7,842 nt of DNA from Chitinophagaceae bacterium (GCA_947461645.1 CANHMN010000071.1:1-7842), one strand, 5' to 3'; positions 1 to 7,142 are shown, counted from the first letter of the stretch. The notes: generated from the letters alone by a model not told the origin. Numbers and translations are program-made.

Positions 1-621
1 CACGCTGCCATGGCTGTAAACGGATCAACTACCTGCACTGTTGATGGAAAAGAAATCAGCTTTAAAGCTCCATTCAAAAGAGTCACCATGTTTGAAGCCA
101 TCAAAGAACATACAGGCTTTGATATCAGCGAAATGAATGAAGATGGCATAAGAGAGGTTTGCAAACAATTGAATATTCACGCAGATGTGAAATGGGGTAA
201 AGGAAAACTCATAGATGAAATATTCGGATCAAAATGCGAGCATCACTATATTCAACCCACCTTCATTACCGACTATCCTGTTGAAATGAGCCCACTTACC
301 AAAAAACACCGCAGCAAAGCAGGATTAGTAGAACGCTTTGAGTTGATGGTTAACGGTAAAGAGATTGCGAATGCTTACAGTGAACTAAACGATCCAATCG
401 AACAAAGGGAACGCTTTGAAGAACAGGTTAAACTTATGGAAAGAGGCGACGATGAAGCCATGTTTATAGACCATGATTTCCTCAGGGCTTTGGAATATGG
501 CATGCCTCCTACCAGCGGAATCGGCTTCGGTATCGACAGAATTTGTATGCTTCTGACAGACCAGCACAGCATTCAAGATGTACTGTTTTTCCCGATGATG
601 CGTCCCGAAAAGATGGATTAA
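1..621 (+). CDS. lysS: Lysyl-tRNA synthetase, class II (C-terminal part; 5' end outside window)
   Basis: Charges tRNA-Lys with lysine in the cytoplasm, using ATP. The frame is open from base 1, so the ATG at 10 is internal and the gene begins upstream of the window; 206 codons remain of a family usually about 500-570 residues long. What is visible is the second half of the class II catalytic core. The stretch with IANAYSELNDPIEQ is the conserved region between motifs 2 and 3 that helps form the lysine pocket. Motif 3 follows near the end as GIGFGIDRICMLLTDQ, whose Arg contacts ATP. The terminal SIQDVLFFPMMRPEK is the characteristic LysS ending, so the 3' end is intact. The gene is followed by a 109-bp spacer with a structured repeat and then the promoter of the next gene, so it is probably the last gene of its transcript. 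Identification is by recognised motifs, and the fit is very good. Confidence 0.97.
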   Translation, partial: HAAMAVNGSTTCTVDGKEISFKAPFKRVTMFEAIKEHTGFDISEMNEDGIREVCKQLNIHADVKWGKGKLIDEIFGSKCEHHYIQPTFITDYPVEMSPLTKKHRSKAGLVERFELMVNGKEIANAYSELNDPIEQRERFEEQVKLMERGDDEAMFIDHDFLRALEYGMPPTSGIGFGIDRICMLLTDQHSIQDVLFFPMMRPEKMD

Positions 622-627
622 GTCTAA

Positions 628-677
628 ATTTCAGCTTCACATATTCCCAAAATATGATGGTTAATGCGAAGTGAAAT
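628..677 (+). terminator. Imperfect hairpin after lysS, possible terminator without a T-tract
   Basis: Seven bases after the lysS stop, ATTTCAGCTTC (628-638) pairs with GAAGTGAAAT (668-677): ten base pairs with one bulged G. Inside it sits a second perfect 6-bp hairpin, CATATT (640-645) with AATATG (651-656), loop of five. No T-run follows, so it is not a classical Rho-independent terminator. It could serve as a 3' mRNA stabilising structure or a Rho-assisted end. Seen by eye; the function is inferred. Confidence 0.35.
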
Positions 678-701
678 TCTCGTAAAAATCAACCTGTTAG
701 C

Positions 702-732
702 TTAAAATAGTTAATATTAAACCTTATTTTTG
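702..732 (+). promoter_or_regulatory. Bacteroidota-type promoter for the lipoprotein gene
   Basis: TATTTTTG at 725-732 is a full match to the TAnnTTTG -7 element used by the primary sigma factor of Bacteroidota. The -33 side is weak: TTA at 702-704 lies 20 bases upstream and TTAG at 697-700 is an alternative, but there is no clean TTTG. Transcription would start near 737-740. This falls downstream of the TTG codon at 730 and about ten bases before the ATG at 748, so the promoter decides the start codon of the next gene. Confidence 0.55.
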
Positions 733-747
733 TCAAAACATTTGGCA

Positions 748-1383
748 ATGTCTAAGTATTCCAATTTTCTGTTTGTGGTCATCTTTGCGGTTGTGCTCTT
801 TTCCTGCACAAAACCTTTCAGTTCAGAAACAGCAGTGCCCCCTACTGACTATGGGAATTGCAAAGATTGCAAATTCAACCCCTGGTGTGAAGGTTCTGAA
901 TACACCTACACTGATTCCGCTACAGGGGAAATCAATATACTTAACTATCAAATCATAGGTGATACTACCATAGACGGCGTCGACTATCAAGTAACGTTGT
1001 TGGCAGACAACGATACCGTTTACCACAATTGCAGTTTCAACGTTACCAAAATTGCTTACAATAACGGTTTGGGTATGACACTCGAAACCATATTGAAAGC
1101 TGATGCTGCCATAGGAGAAACCTGGACTGATACCATGCCTAACAATCCATCATACAATAGCGTGTATTATACACTTTCCAACCGATTGCTCAACCGAACT
1201 GTTGGCGCAAAATTGTTTATTGATGTTATTGAAGTAAAGGAAGATTACAGATTTGATGGTACTTCTGTAGGTTCTGCAAACGTTTACTATGCAAAGGGTG
1301 TTGGAATGATCGATCGTATTGCCAAAGACCCGGCAGGCACTGTTCAGGAGCGTACCATTTTGGAAGATTACCTCATTCCTTAA
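748..1383 (+). CDS. Hypothetical outer-envelope lipoprotein with a CxxC...C segment
   Basis: Predicted exported lipoprotein of 211 residues with no function I recognise. The N-terminus is a short basic head, a hydrophobic stretch (residues 7-17) and the lipobox LFSC with the lipidated Cys at residue 20, as expected for processing by signal peptidase II. The mature protein opens with a Ser/Thr/Pro-rich linker and then C38, C41 and C47 in NCKDCKFNPWCEG, with a further Cys at 95; these could form disulfides or bind metal. The rest looks like beta-rich repeats (IIGDTTIDGVDYQVT) and ends with a YYAKGVGMI stretch, a type of ending I associate with small Bacteroidota envelope proteins. The frame also opens at a TTG at 730, but that codon overlaps the -7 promoter box and would add residues before the signal peptide, so the ATG at 748 is preferred. 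A strong terminator follows 25 bases after the stop, so the gene is probably monocistronic. Confidence 0.85.
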   Translation: MSKYSNFLFVVIFAVVLFSCTKPFSSETAVPPTDYGNCKDCKFNPWCEGSEYTYTDSATGEINILNYQIIGDTTIDGVDYQVTLLADNDTVYHNCSFNVTKIAYNNGLGMTLETILKADAAIGETWTDTMPNNPSYNSVYYTLSNRLLNRTVGAKLFIDVIEVKEDYRFDGTSVGSANVYYAKGVGMIDRIAKDPAGTVQERTILEDYLIP

Positions 1384-1408
1384 AAGTAAAGCATCAAAAA
1401 CTTATACC

Positions 1409-1439
1409 AAGGATCTCCAACGAGGTCCTTTTATTTTTT
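1409..1439 (+). terminator. Rho-independent terminator of the lipoprotein gene
   Basis: AAGGATCTC (1409-1417) pairs with GAGGTCCTT (1422-1430) over nine base pairs, one of them a G-U wobble, closing a CAAC loop. It is followed directly by TTATTTTTT (1431-1439). The T-tract overlaps the last codons and stop of the convergent uvrB. Read from the uvrB side the same stem has an A-C mismatch, and its nearest T-run (TTTTT, complement of the A-run at 1396-1400) is some distance past the stem, so termination in that direction would be weaker. Confidence 0.85.
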
Positions 1440-3473
1440 CATCATTTCCTCAAGCCGGACCTTCAACTCAAACATCCTGTCCCGGAGTTTAGCAGCCTCC
1501 ATGAAATCAAGGTTTTTGGCTGCCTTTTCCATTTCTTTTTTGATTTTGGTAATGCCCTTTTCCAATTGAGGTATGGTTTTGTATTCCTGCTCTTCTTCTG
1601 CAGCAGCATACAGCGTTTCATTGTTCTGACTAAGGGAGTAGGGATTGGAGGGATCATAACCTTTTACATCCAACACACTTCCCTGCGCAATAACCTGGTC
1701 TTTGCTTTTTTGAATGGTTTTCGGAATGATGTTGTTTGCCGTATTGTGTGCGATTTGTTTTTCTCTTCTTCTGTTGGTTTCGTCGATTGTTTTTTGCATA
1801 CTTCCCGTAATCTTATCAGCGTAAAAAATAACCAATCCATCTGCATTACGTGCAGCACGACCCGCAGTTTGCGTGAGACTCCTCTCGTTTCTTAAAAAGC
1901 CTTCTTTGTCGGCATCCAGAATGGCTACCAATGATACTTCGGGCAAATCAAGTCCCTCACGAAGCAAATTCACGCCAACCAATACATCAATCGTTCCCAA
2001 TCGAAGTTCTCTGAGAATTTCTACTCTTTCCAGGGTATCCACATCACTGTGAATGTATTTTGATTTTACGTTTATCCTTAACAGATAGTTATTCATTTCC
2101 TCTGCCATTCGTTTGGTAAGCGTAGTAACCAATACCCTGTCGCCCTTCACAATTCTTTTGTCAATTTCTTCCAGTAAGTCATCAATCTGATTAAGGGTAG
2201 GCCTCACCTGAATGGGGGGATCAAGCAAACCCGTTGGCCTTACAACCTGCTCTACTACCACGCCTCCGCATTTTTGCAATTCATATTCACCAGGGGTTGC
2301 AGAAACGTATACCAGCTGATCTGTGATGTTTTCAAACTCGTTAAAATTCTGCGGACGGTTATCCATTGCCGATGGAAGACGGAAACCATAATCCACCAAA
2401 ACCAGCTTTCTGCTGCGATCGCCACCATACATGCCACTGATTTGAGGTATGGTTTGATGACTTTCATCTATGATGGTGATGAAATCTTTCGGAAAATAAT
2501 CTATCAAACAAAACGGCCTTGTTCCAGGCTTTCTTCTGTCAAAAAAACGCGAGTAGTTTTCAATACCAGTACAATACCCGAGCTCTCTTATCATTTCCAG
2601 GTCATAATTAACACGCTCTGCAATGCGCTGTGCCTCTATATACTTTCCTGCCGATTTAAAATATTCAACCTGAGCCGCACATTCGTCTTGTATATCGCTG
2701 ATTACCTGTGCCATCATGTCTTTTGGAGCGAGGTACAAATTCGCCGGAAAAATAGCTGCGTTCTCAACAGTGCCAATTCGTTTGCCTGAAGAGAGCTCCA
2801 GCGTTTCTATACTTTCTATTTCATCTCCAAAAAAACTGATGCGATAGCCAAAATCTACATAAGGAAGATTGATGTCGATAGTATCGCCATTAACCCTGAA
2901 AGAACCTCTCTCAAATTCTACCTGGCTTCGATGGTACAGAGAATTGACCAATGCATGCAAAAAACCTTGTCTGGAAATTACTTGACCCTGATGAATTCTG
3001 ATGATGCCGTTTTCATAATCTGTTGGATTTCCCATTCCATAAATGCAACTCACGCTTGCAACCACAATAATATCCCTTCTTCCACTTAGCAACTGGGCAG
3101 TTGCCTGAAGGCGAAGTTTATCAAGCTCTTCATTGATACTCAAGTCCTTTTCGATGTAAGTGTTGCTTACGGGCAAGTAGGCCTCAGGTTGATAGTAGTC
3201 ATAATAAGAAACGAAATAACCCACGGCATTCTCCGGAAAAAACTGTTTGAATTCGCCGTACAACTGAGCTACCAGCGTTTTGTTGTGAGTCAATACCAAA
3301 GTAGGCCGTTGCAAATTTTGAATCACATTGGCCATGGTGAACGTCTTTCCACTACCGGTAACGCCTAGCAGCGTTTGGTGTTTTTCGCCCGACAGAAGCC
3401 CTTCTGTAAGTTGCCTTATGGCTTCGAGCTGATCGCCCGCCGGCTGGTATTCAGAAAAAAGTTTGAATGGCAT
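1431..3473 (-). CDS. uvrB: Excinuclease ABC subunit B
   Basis: Damage-verifying subunit of nucleotide excision repair. UvrA loads it onto distorted DNA, it opens the helix with its beta-hairpin, and it then recruits UvrC for incision. At 680 residues it is full length for the family. Visible landmarks in order: Walker A GVTGSGKT at 37-44; the aromatic beta-hairpin region YFVSYYDYYQPEAYLP at 86-101; the Walker B/DEAH-like DESH at 336-339; the SATP motif III at about 391-394; helicase motif VI QTAGRAAR at 535-542; and a C-terminal UVR domain at about 636-671, the UvrC-binding coiled coil. The start MPFKLFSEYQPAGDQ is typical. The gene is divergent from the glycosylase gene across 96 bp. A one-mismatch -7 box on the minus strand (TAATTTTA, 3486-3493) may be its promoter, without a convincing -33. 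I see no SOS-type operator. No residue expected for function appears to be missing. Confidence 0.98.
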   Translation of the reverse strand: MPFKLFSEYQPAGDQLEAIRQLTEGLLSGEKHQTLLGVTGSGKTFTMANVIQNLQRPTLVLTHNKTLVAQLYGEFKQFFPENAVGYFVSYYDYYQPEAYLPVSNTYIEKDLSINEELDKLRLQATAQLLSGRRDIIVVASVSCIYGMGNPTDYENGIIRIHQGQVISRQGFLHALVNSLYHRSQVEFERGSFRVNGDTIDINLPYVDFGYRISFFGDEIESIETLELSSGKRIGTVENAAIFPANLYLAPKDMMAQVISDIQDECAAQVEYFKSAGKYIEAQRIAERVNYDLEMIRELGYCTGIENYSRFFDRRKPGTRPFCLIDYFPKDFITIIDESHQTIPQISGMYGGDRSRKLVLVDYGFRLPSAMDNRPQNFNEFENITDQLVYVSATPGEYELQKCGGVVVEQVVRPTGLLDPPIQVRPTLNQIDDLLEEIDKRIVKGDRVLVTTLTKRMAEEMNNYLLRINVKSKYIHSDVDTLERVEILRELRLGTIDVLVGVNLLREGLDLPEVSLVAILDADKEGFLRNERSLTQTAGRAARNADGLVIFYADKITGSMQKTIDETNRRREKQIAHNTANNIIPKTIQKSKDQVIAQGSVLDVKGYDPSNPYSLSQNNETLYAAAEEEQEYKTIPQLEKGITKIKKEMEKAAKNLDFMEAAKLRDRMFELKVRLEEMMKK

Positions 3474-3569
3474 AATTGAAGATCGTAAAATTACAATTGC
3501 CCGAGCTAATAATGCTATTGTTGAAAAAAATTAAGACCTTCAGAAGTAAATTCAACGGATTTAACTGAT

Positions 3570-4187
3570 ATGAAACACTTGCGACAGCTGAAAAAAGACA
3601 ATATCCTTGCGGCAGCGATAAAACAACAAAAAACTATAGTACTCAGCGAAGAAAAGAATATTTGTATTTACCTGTGTTTTTCCATCATCAGTCAGCAACT
3701 AAGCACAAAAGCTGCAGCAAAAATAAAAGAACGTTTTTTAGGGCTTTTCGGAAAAACAAAGCTATCAGCTTCAAAAATATTGTCCATCCCTTTTGATAAA
3801 CTCAAAGCCATTGGGTTATCATCCTCCAAAACAACTTACATCATAAATGTGTGCAGGTTTTTTGCCGAAAATAAACTAACAGATAACAAGCTAAAAAAGA
3901 TGAGCGACGAGGAAATCATTGCCTGCCTGACAGAAATAAAAGGAGTAGGTAACTGGACTGTGGAGATGGTGTTGATGTTTGCTATGAAAAGAGAAGACGT
4001 TTTTTCGGCAGATGACCTCGATATTCAACAGCAAATGATAAAACTATATGGCATAAAGGCTTCGAGCAAAAAAGAATTGAATATAAAAATGCTTGAAATT
4101 GCTGAGCCTTGGAAACCCTATCGTACTTATGCTTGCAGGTATTTATGGGGATGGAAGGATACACCCCTCAACGTCAATAAGAAATAG
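3570..4187 (+). CDS. AlkA-type DNA-3-methyladenine glycosylase (HhH-GPD superfamily)
   Basis: Predicted base-excision repair enzyme that cuts the N-glycosidic bond of alkylated purines. The 205-residue protein has the all-helical HhH-GPD layout: an early SQQLSTKAA helix (41-50), the helix-hairpin-helix L-T-E-I-K-G-V-G-N-W-T at 120-130, and the SADDLDIQQ segment at 146-154. By analogy with E. coli AlkA (LPDDYLIKQ, catalytic Asp238), Asp149 is the expected catalytic base. The tail EPWKPYRTYACRYLWGW (179-195) matches the AlkA ending (ERWKPWRSYA). It lacks the N-terminal TBP-like domain of E. coli AlkA, as do the short AlkA/MAG forms common in bacteria. There is no Cys cluster of the EndoIII/MutY Fe-S type, which argues against those relatives. 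The 3' end overlaps the convergent msrC by 14 bp. The exact substrate range cannot be read from sequence. Confidence 0.9.
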   Translation: MKHLRQLKKDNILAAAIKQQKTIVLSEEKNICIYLCFSIISQQLSTKAAAKIKERFLGLFGKTKLSASKILSIPFDKLKAIGLSSSKTTYIINVCRFFAENKLTDNKLKKMSDEEIIACLTEIKGVGNWTVEMVLMFAMKREDVFSADDLDIQQQMIKLYGIKASSKKELNIKMLEIAEPWKPYRTYACRYLWGWKDTPLNVNKK

Positions 4188-4647
4188 CCGCAACAATATC
4201 CTCCAAGTATTTTTGATCAATCTCGTCGAAGAAAGAAAGCTGCTCGCTGTCGACATCCAGAACGCCCCAAACTTCGCCATTCTTGATTAGAGGAATAACA
4301 ATTTCAGATTGAGAAAGGCTGCTGCAAGCGATATGCCCTGGAAATTGATTTACATCTTCAACAAGAAGGGTTTGGGCTAGCTCCCATGCTTTTCCGCAAA
4401 CACCCCTGCCCTTTGCAATTCGAGTGCAAGCCACAGGGCCTTGAAAAGGACCAAGAACAAGCTCGTTGTTTTTTACCAGGTAAAACCCTACCCATAGCCA
4501 ACCAAACTGCGTTTTTAGCGCGGCGGCAGCATTGGCCAAATTGGCAATAAGATCATGCTCTCCTTGCATCAATGCGCTGATTTGCTGCGCAACGGATTCG
4601 TATTGCTCTTGTTTTGTGCCGTTGTTGATGGTAAGATCTTCAGCCAT
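4174..4647 (-). CDS. msrC: Free methionine-(R)-sulfoxide reductase, GAF domain (fRMsr/MsrC, YebR-like)
   Basis: Predicted cytoplasmic enzyme that reduces free methionine-(R)-sulfoxide back to methionine, recycled through thioredoxin. The 157 residues form a single GAF domain. The signature region GPFQGPVACTRIAKGRGVCG (66-85) and the FPGHIACSSLSQSEIVIP stretch (102-119) are those of the YebR family. All three redox cysteines are present at 74, 84 and 108; their spacing (10, then 24) equals that of Cys84, Cys94 and Cys118 in E. coli YebR. A generic signalling GAF domain would not keep these cysteines, so the enzyme assignment is firm. The gene starts 29 bp downstream of the recX stop on the same strand, with no promoter or terminator visible between them, so cotranscription is likely. 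Its last codons overlap the end of the convergent glycosylase gene. Confidence 0.93.
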   Translation of the reverse strand: MAEDLTINNGTKQEQYESVAQQISALMQGEHDLIANLANAAAALKTQFGWLWVGFYLVKNNELVLGPFQGPVACTRIAKGRGVCGKAWELAQTLLVEDVNQFPGHIACSSLSQSEIVIPLIKNGEVWGVLDVDSEQLSFFDEIDQKYLEDIVAAISY

Positions 4648-4676
4648 AATGTTGTATTTGTTTCACAAAAATAGGA

Positions 4677-5144
4677 TTAAGAATCGGAGAGTAAATCAAG
4701 GATGATTTCTGACTCGTAACCTTTTTGAAGTAGGTATTGCCTGATTTTATTTTTTTTGATGAATACATTCTTCTCCGATTTCAAAGCGTTTTGTTTAAAT
4801 ACAATTAGCTTTTTTGCAGTTTTTAAATAATCAGTGTCGTTGATTTGAACCAACGCTTTTTTAATACAATAATCACTCACTTTGTTTTTTTTCAGCTCAT
4901 ACCTGATTTTAATTCTTCCCCAGTCTTTCATCCTGAATTTACCGCCGGCAAAAGCGATTGCATATCTTTCCTCATTGAGGTAATTTTCCGCGATAAGCTC
5001 TGAAAGCAATTCCTCCACTTGCGCTGCATACAAACCAAAACTATAAAGTTTGTCTTTTACTTCCTGGTGATTTCTCTCCTGATAACTGCAATAGTGTTTT
5101 ATTTTTTCAAGAGCAGATTCCGTACCAATACTTAATTTTTTCAT
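4677..5144 (-). CDS. recX: RecX family regulatory protein
   Basis: RecX binds RecA filaments and limits recombination and SOS induction. The 155-residue protein has the usual size and the helical three-repeat layout. The N-terminal repeat is around residues 10-50 (ALEKIKHYCSYQERNHQEVK). The central signature at 55-87 is YLNEERYAIAFAGGKFRMKDWGRIKI followed by RYELKKN. A Lys-rich third repeat around 105-153 ends in KIRQYLLQKGYESEIILDLL. The central block with the Tyr-Leu-(N/D)-(D/E) start and the F-x-x-x-K-x-x-x-x-W-G-x-x-(K/R)-I pattern is the diagnostic part. recA is not adjacent, unlike in many Proteobacteria and Firmicutes; I understand this separation to be common in Bacteroidota. The gene is divergent from dnaN (172 bp apart) and probably leads a two-gene transcript with msrC. 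Confidence 0.92.
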   Translation of the reverse strand: MKKLSIGTESALEKIKHYCSYQERNHQEVKDKLYSFGLYAAQVEELLSELIAENYLNEERYAIAFAGGKFRMKDWGRIKIRYELKKNKVSDYCIKKALVQINDTDYLKTAKKLIVFKQNALKSEKNVFIKKNKIRQYLLQKGYESEIILDLLSDS

Positions 5145-5175
5145 GCAACTACGTTGAATGGGGGCCTTTTTTCGG

Positions 5176-5210
5176 CAAATTAATTAAGAGAAGTGCGCTC
5201 AACTAACAAT
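5176..5210 (-). promoter_or_regulatory. Candidate promoter for recX-msrC
   Basis: On the minus strand TTAATTTG (5183-5176) matches the TAnnTTTG -7 element except at its second base. A TTG at 5202-5200 (16 bases upstream) or ATTG at 5210-5207 (23 bases) could act as the -33 element. Transcription would start about 25 bases before the recX ATG. The match is imperfect and the call is tentative. Confidence 0.35.
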
Positions 5211-5255
5211 GTGAATAACTTGTATCCCAATAGTTGATACAGACATCAAAATAAC

Positions 5256-5287
5256 TTGCAATCATATGTTACAATAATTTATCTTTG
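5256..5287 (+). promoter_or_regulatory. Bacteroidota-type promoter for dnaN
   Basis: TATCTTTG at 5280-5287 is a full match to the TAnnTTTG -7 element. TTG at 5256-5258 lies 21 bases upstream, in the range for the -33 TTTG/TTG element. The expected start of transcription, about 5292-5296, leaves a short leader of roughly 20-25 bases before the dnaN ATG at 5317. This is the best complete promoter in the window. Confidence 0.65.
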
Positions 5288-5316
5288 AGCATCTTTAAAA
5301 TCATTATTTCTACATT

Positions 5317-6432
5317 ATGAAGTTCATCGTTTCCTCTTCTGCACTGCTTAAACAACTTCAACAAATCAGTGGCGTAATAAACAGTAATACAGTTTTACCT
5401 ATCCTCGAAGATTTTCTTTTTGAGATTGACAAAAATAAATTAACCGTTGTTGCAACCGATTTGGAAACGGTAATGAAAATTCATATGGATATTGAGGCCA
5501 AGGACAGCGGAAAAGTTTGTATTCCTGCAAAAATTTTGTTGGATTCCTTGAAGAACACCGCAGAACAACCACTGACATTCAATATTGATAAAAATTTCGG
5601 AATAGAAATTACCAGCGACAACGGAAAGTATAAATTGATGGGCGAAAATCCCGATAACTTTCCACGTGAACCTAAAGCCGACGATGCTTCCTCTTTCAAG
5701 ATGATGTCGAGCTCATTGGTGACCGCCATCAATAAAACCATTTTTGCGGTGAGCAGCGACGATCTTCGTCCTGCAATGACCGGCGTGTTTTTTGAATTGG
5801 ATAAAAAGGGAGTAACTTTTGTTGCTACAGATGCGCACAGATTGGTGAGATATAGTCTTAAGGATGTAAAGGGTACAGAAAAACATTCTTTCATTGTGCC
5901 TAAAAAGCCACTTTCTTTATTAAAGGGTGCTTTACCCGATAATGAAGATGAGTTGATTGTGTCATACAACAACAGTCATCTTTTTGTTACTCATGGCAGT
6001 ACAGAATTGGTTTGTCGTTTAATCGACGCCAGATTCCCTGATTATAAAGTGGTCATTCCTACAGATAACCCTTACAAAATGACCGTTACCAAAAGCGATT
6101 TTCAAAATGCATTACGCAGGGTAAGTGTATTCAGCAACAAAAGCACTAATCAAATCGCCCTCAACATAAGCGGCAACCAGCTTCAACTCAGCGCACAGGA
6201 TGTGGACTTCAGCAATGAAGGAAATGAGAGAATGGCCTGCCAGTATGATGGAGAAGATTTGCAAATTGCCTTCAATGCGAAATTCCTGATAGAAATGCTG
6301 AGCGGCGCCGATACCGACGAAGTGGTAATGGAATTGAGTACGCCCACCAAAGCAGGCATCATTAAACCTGTTGAACAAGCCGAAGGCGAGGAGCTGTTGA
6401 TGCTCGTTATGCCGTTGATGCTCAATAATTAA
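5317..6432 (+). CDS. dnaN: DNA polymerase III beta subunit (sliding clamp)
   Basis: The ring-shaped clamp that tethers DNA polymerase III and other partners (MutS, ligase, translesion polymerases) to DNA. The 371-residue protein has the standard length for three tandem clamp domains, roughly 1-120, 128-245 and 247-371. Recognisable stretches are LPILEDFLFEI (27-37), VVATDLET (44-51), DDLRPAMTGVFFEL (148-161), ATDAHRLVRYSLKDV (170-184), RLIDARFPDYKVVIP (234-248) and the C-terminal MPLML (365-369). The last corresponds to the MPMRL tail of E. coli beta, which borders the partner-binding pocket. Its own promoter lies just upstream and it is followed by AT-rich inverted repeats, so it is probably transcribed alone. 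It is not next to dnaA or recF here, so its position alone does not mark an origin. Confidence 0.98.
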   Translation: MKFIVSSSALLKQLQQISGVINSNTVLPILEDFLFEIDKNKLTVVATDLETVMKIHMDIEAKDSGKVCIPAKILLDSLKNTAEQPLTFNIDKNFGIEITSDNGKYKLMGENPDNFPREPKADDASSFKMMSSSLVTAINKTIFAVSSDDLRPAMTGVFFELDKKGVTFVATDAHRLVRYSLKDVKGTEKHSFIVPKKPLSLLKGALPDNEDELIVSYNNSHLFVTHGSTELVCRLIDARFPDYKVVIPTDNPYKMTVTKSDFQNALRRVSVFSNKSTNQIALNISGNQLQLSAQDVDFSNEGNERMACQYDGEDLQIAFNAKFLIEMLSGADTDEVVMELSTPTKAGIIKPVEQAEGEELLMLVMPLMLNN

Positions 6433-6462
6433 AAGTAGTTTGCTTCCGGCTTAATAAGGTGT

Positions 6463-6529
6463 TTTTCTAATAAAGATCTTTATCGGAAAATAGTCTAAAC
6501 AATAGATAACGATATTATATAGCGTTATC
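6463..6529. terminator. Two AT-rich inverted repeats between convergent dnaN and the RhuM-Fic gene
   Basis: First repeat: the perfect 14-bp palindrome ATAAAGATCTTTAT (6470-6483), flanked by TTTTC (6463-6467) and GAAAA (6486-6490), giving a nested inverted repeat of 28 bases. Second: GATAACG (6505-6511) with CGTTATC (6523-6529), loop of 11. On the plus strand a T-rich stretch follows from 6535; on the minus strand the second hairpin is followed by TATTGTTT. Together they could form a weak bidirectional terminator. The stems are AT-rich and the T-tracts are not immediate, so the function is a guess based on position. Confidence 0.4.
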
Positions 6530-7134
6530 ACGAATTTGATTTTTATAGTTTTTAATACCTATTTCTATTCAAGATACTTACCAGTAATTGCTTAACAGTT
6601 TCCATTTCTTCTGCTTTACTTGAAGCAACAAACAAAGTCAAGCTTGCCAACGCTTCGTTGCTAATTATTGTTTGTTTATTACCATTGTACAATAAATTGT
6701 TTCGTTCTAAAAATAACAGAAAACAGGCTGCGGCAATTCTTTTGTTTCCGTCCACAAATGAATGATTTTTCACAATCAAATACAGAAGCATAGCTGCTTT
6801 TTCTTCTACGCTTAAATAAATATCTTTTTTATCAAATTGTTGTTCAATTAAGGTGACTGCGCTTTTAAATCCTTCGTCTTTTTCTTTCCCAAAAAGATTG
6901 GAATTAAACGCTGTTTTCATTTGTTCAACCACTTCCATATATTCTAACAACGAAGGATTTTTGGCTTTTCTTTTGTGTTTGCCAATTTTATCCAAAGCCT
7001 GATGATCGTAATCATCCAATAGTTTCAATCCAAGACTAAATTGTTGAAGCCACTCAAAATCTTCAACATTAGCTTTGTCTTCAATCGCTCGACTAAGTAT
7101 TTTGATTCCATCATGTAATACCTGAATTTCTTTG

Positions 7135-7142
7135 TTTTTTTT
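7135..7142 (-). other. A8 homopolymer at the RhuM-Fic frame break (slippery heptamer A AAA AAA)
   Basis: The coding strand reads GGC-A8-C with frame GCA AAA AAA ACA for the RhuM part and AAA AAA AAC AAA GAA for the Fic part. The switch is a -1 step, equal to one missing A. In the zero frame the run contains the heptamer A AAA AAA, a classic -1 slippage site. No stem-loop is visible in the 30 or so bases downstream and no Shine-Dalgarno-like stimulator upstream, so a programmed ribosomal shift is not well supported; polymerase slippage or indel is simpler. Confidence 0.75.

Noticed and set aside
2274..2789. A 171-codon open frame on the plus strand opposite uvrB
   Set aside because: It lies wholly inside a strongly conserved gene on the other strand, shows no recognisable domain and has no promoter; it is a shadow frame.
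3474..3569. A clear promoter for the glycosylase gene in the divergent spacer
   Set aside because: The best candidate, TAAATTCA near 3547-3554 with a TTG upstream, misses two of the six fixed bases of the -7 element; not strong enough to list.
5210..5218. A DnaA box and possible replication origin upstream of dnaN
   Set aside because: TGTGAATAA is one mismatch from TGTGGATAA, but it stands alone, with no cluster of boxes and no dnaA nearby; chance is sufficient.
5481..5972. A 163-codon open frame on the minus strand opposite dnaN
   Set aside because: A shadow of the dnaN coding sequence with no family similarity that I can see.
7025..7028. A two-gene toxin-antitoxin-like operon with a 4-base overlap (162-aa RhuM gene, then a 158-aa Fic gene starting with TTG)
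   Set aside because: The TTG at 7028 is not needed as a start. The Fic frame is open upstream to 7154 and that stretch reads as the normal linker of RhuM-Fic fusions, so one frameshifted gene explains the data better.
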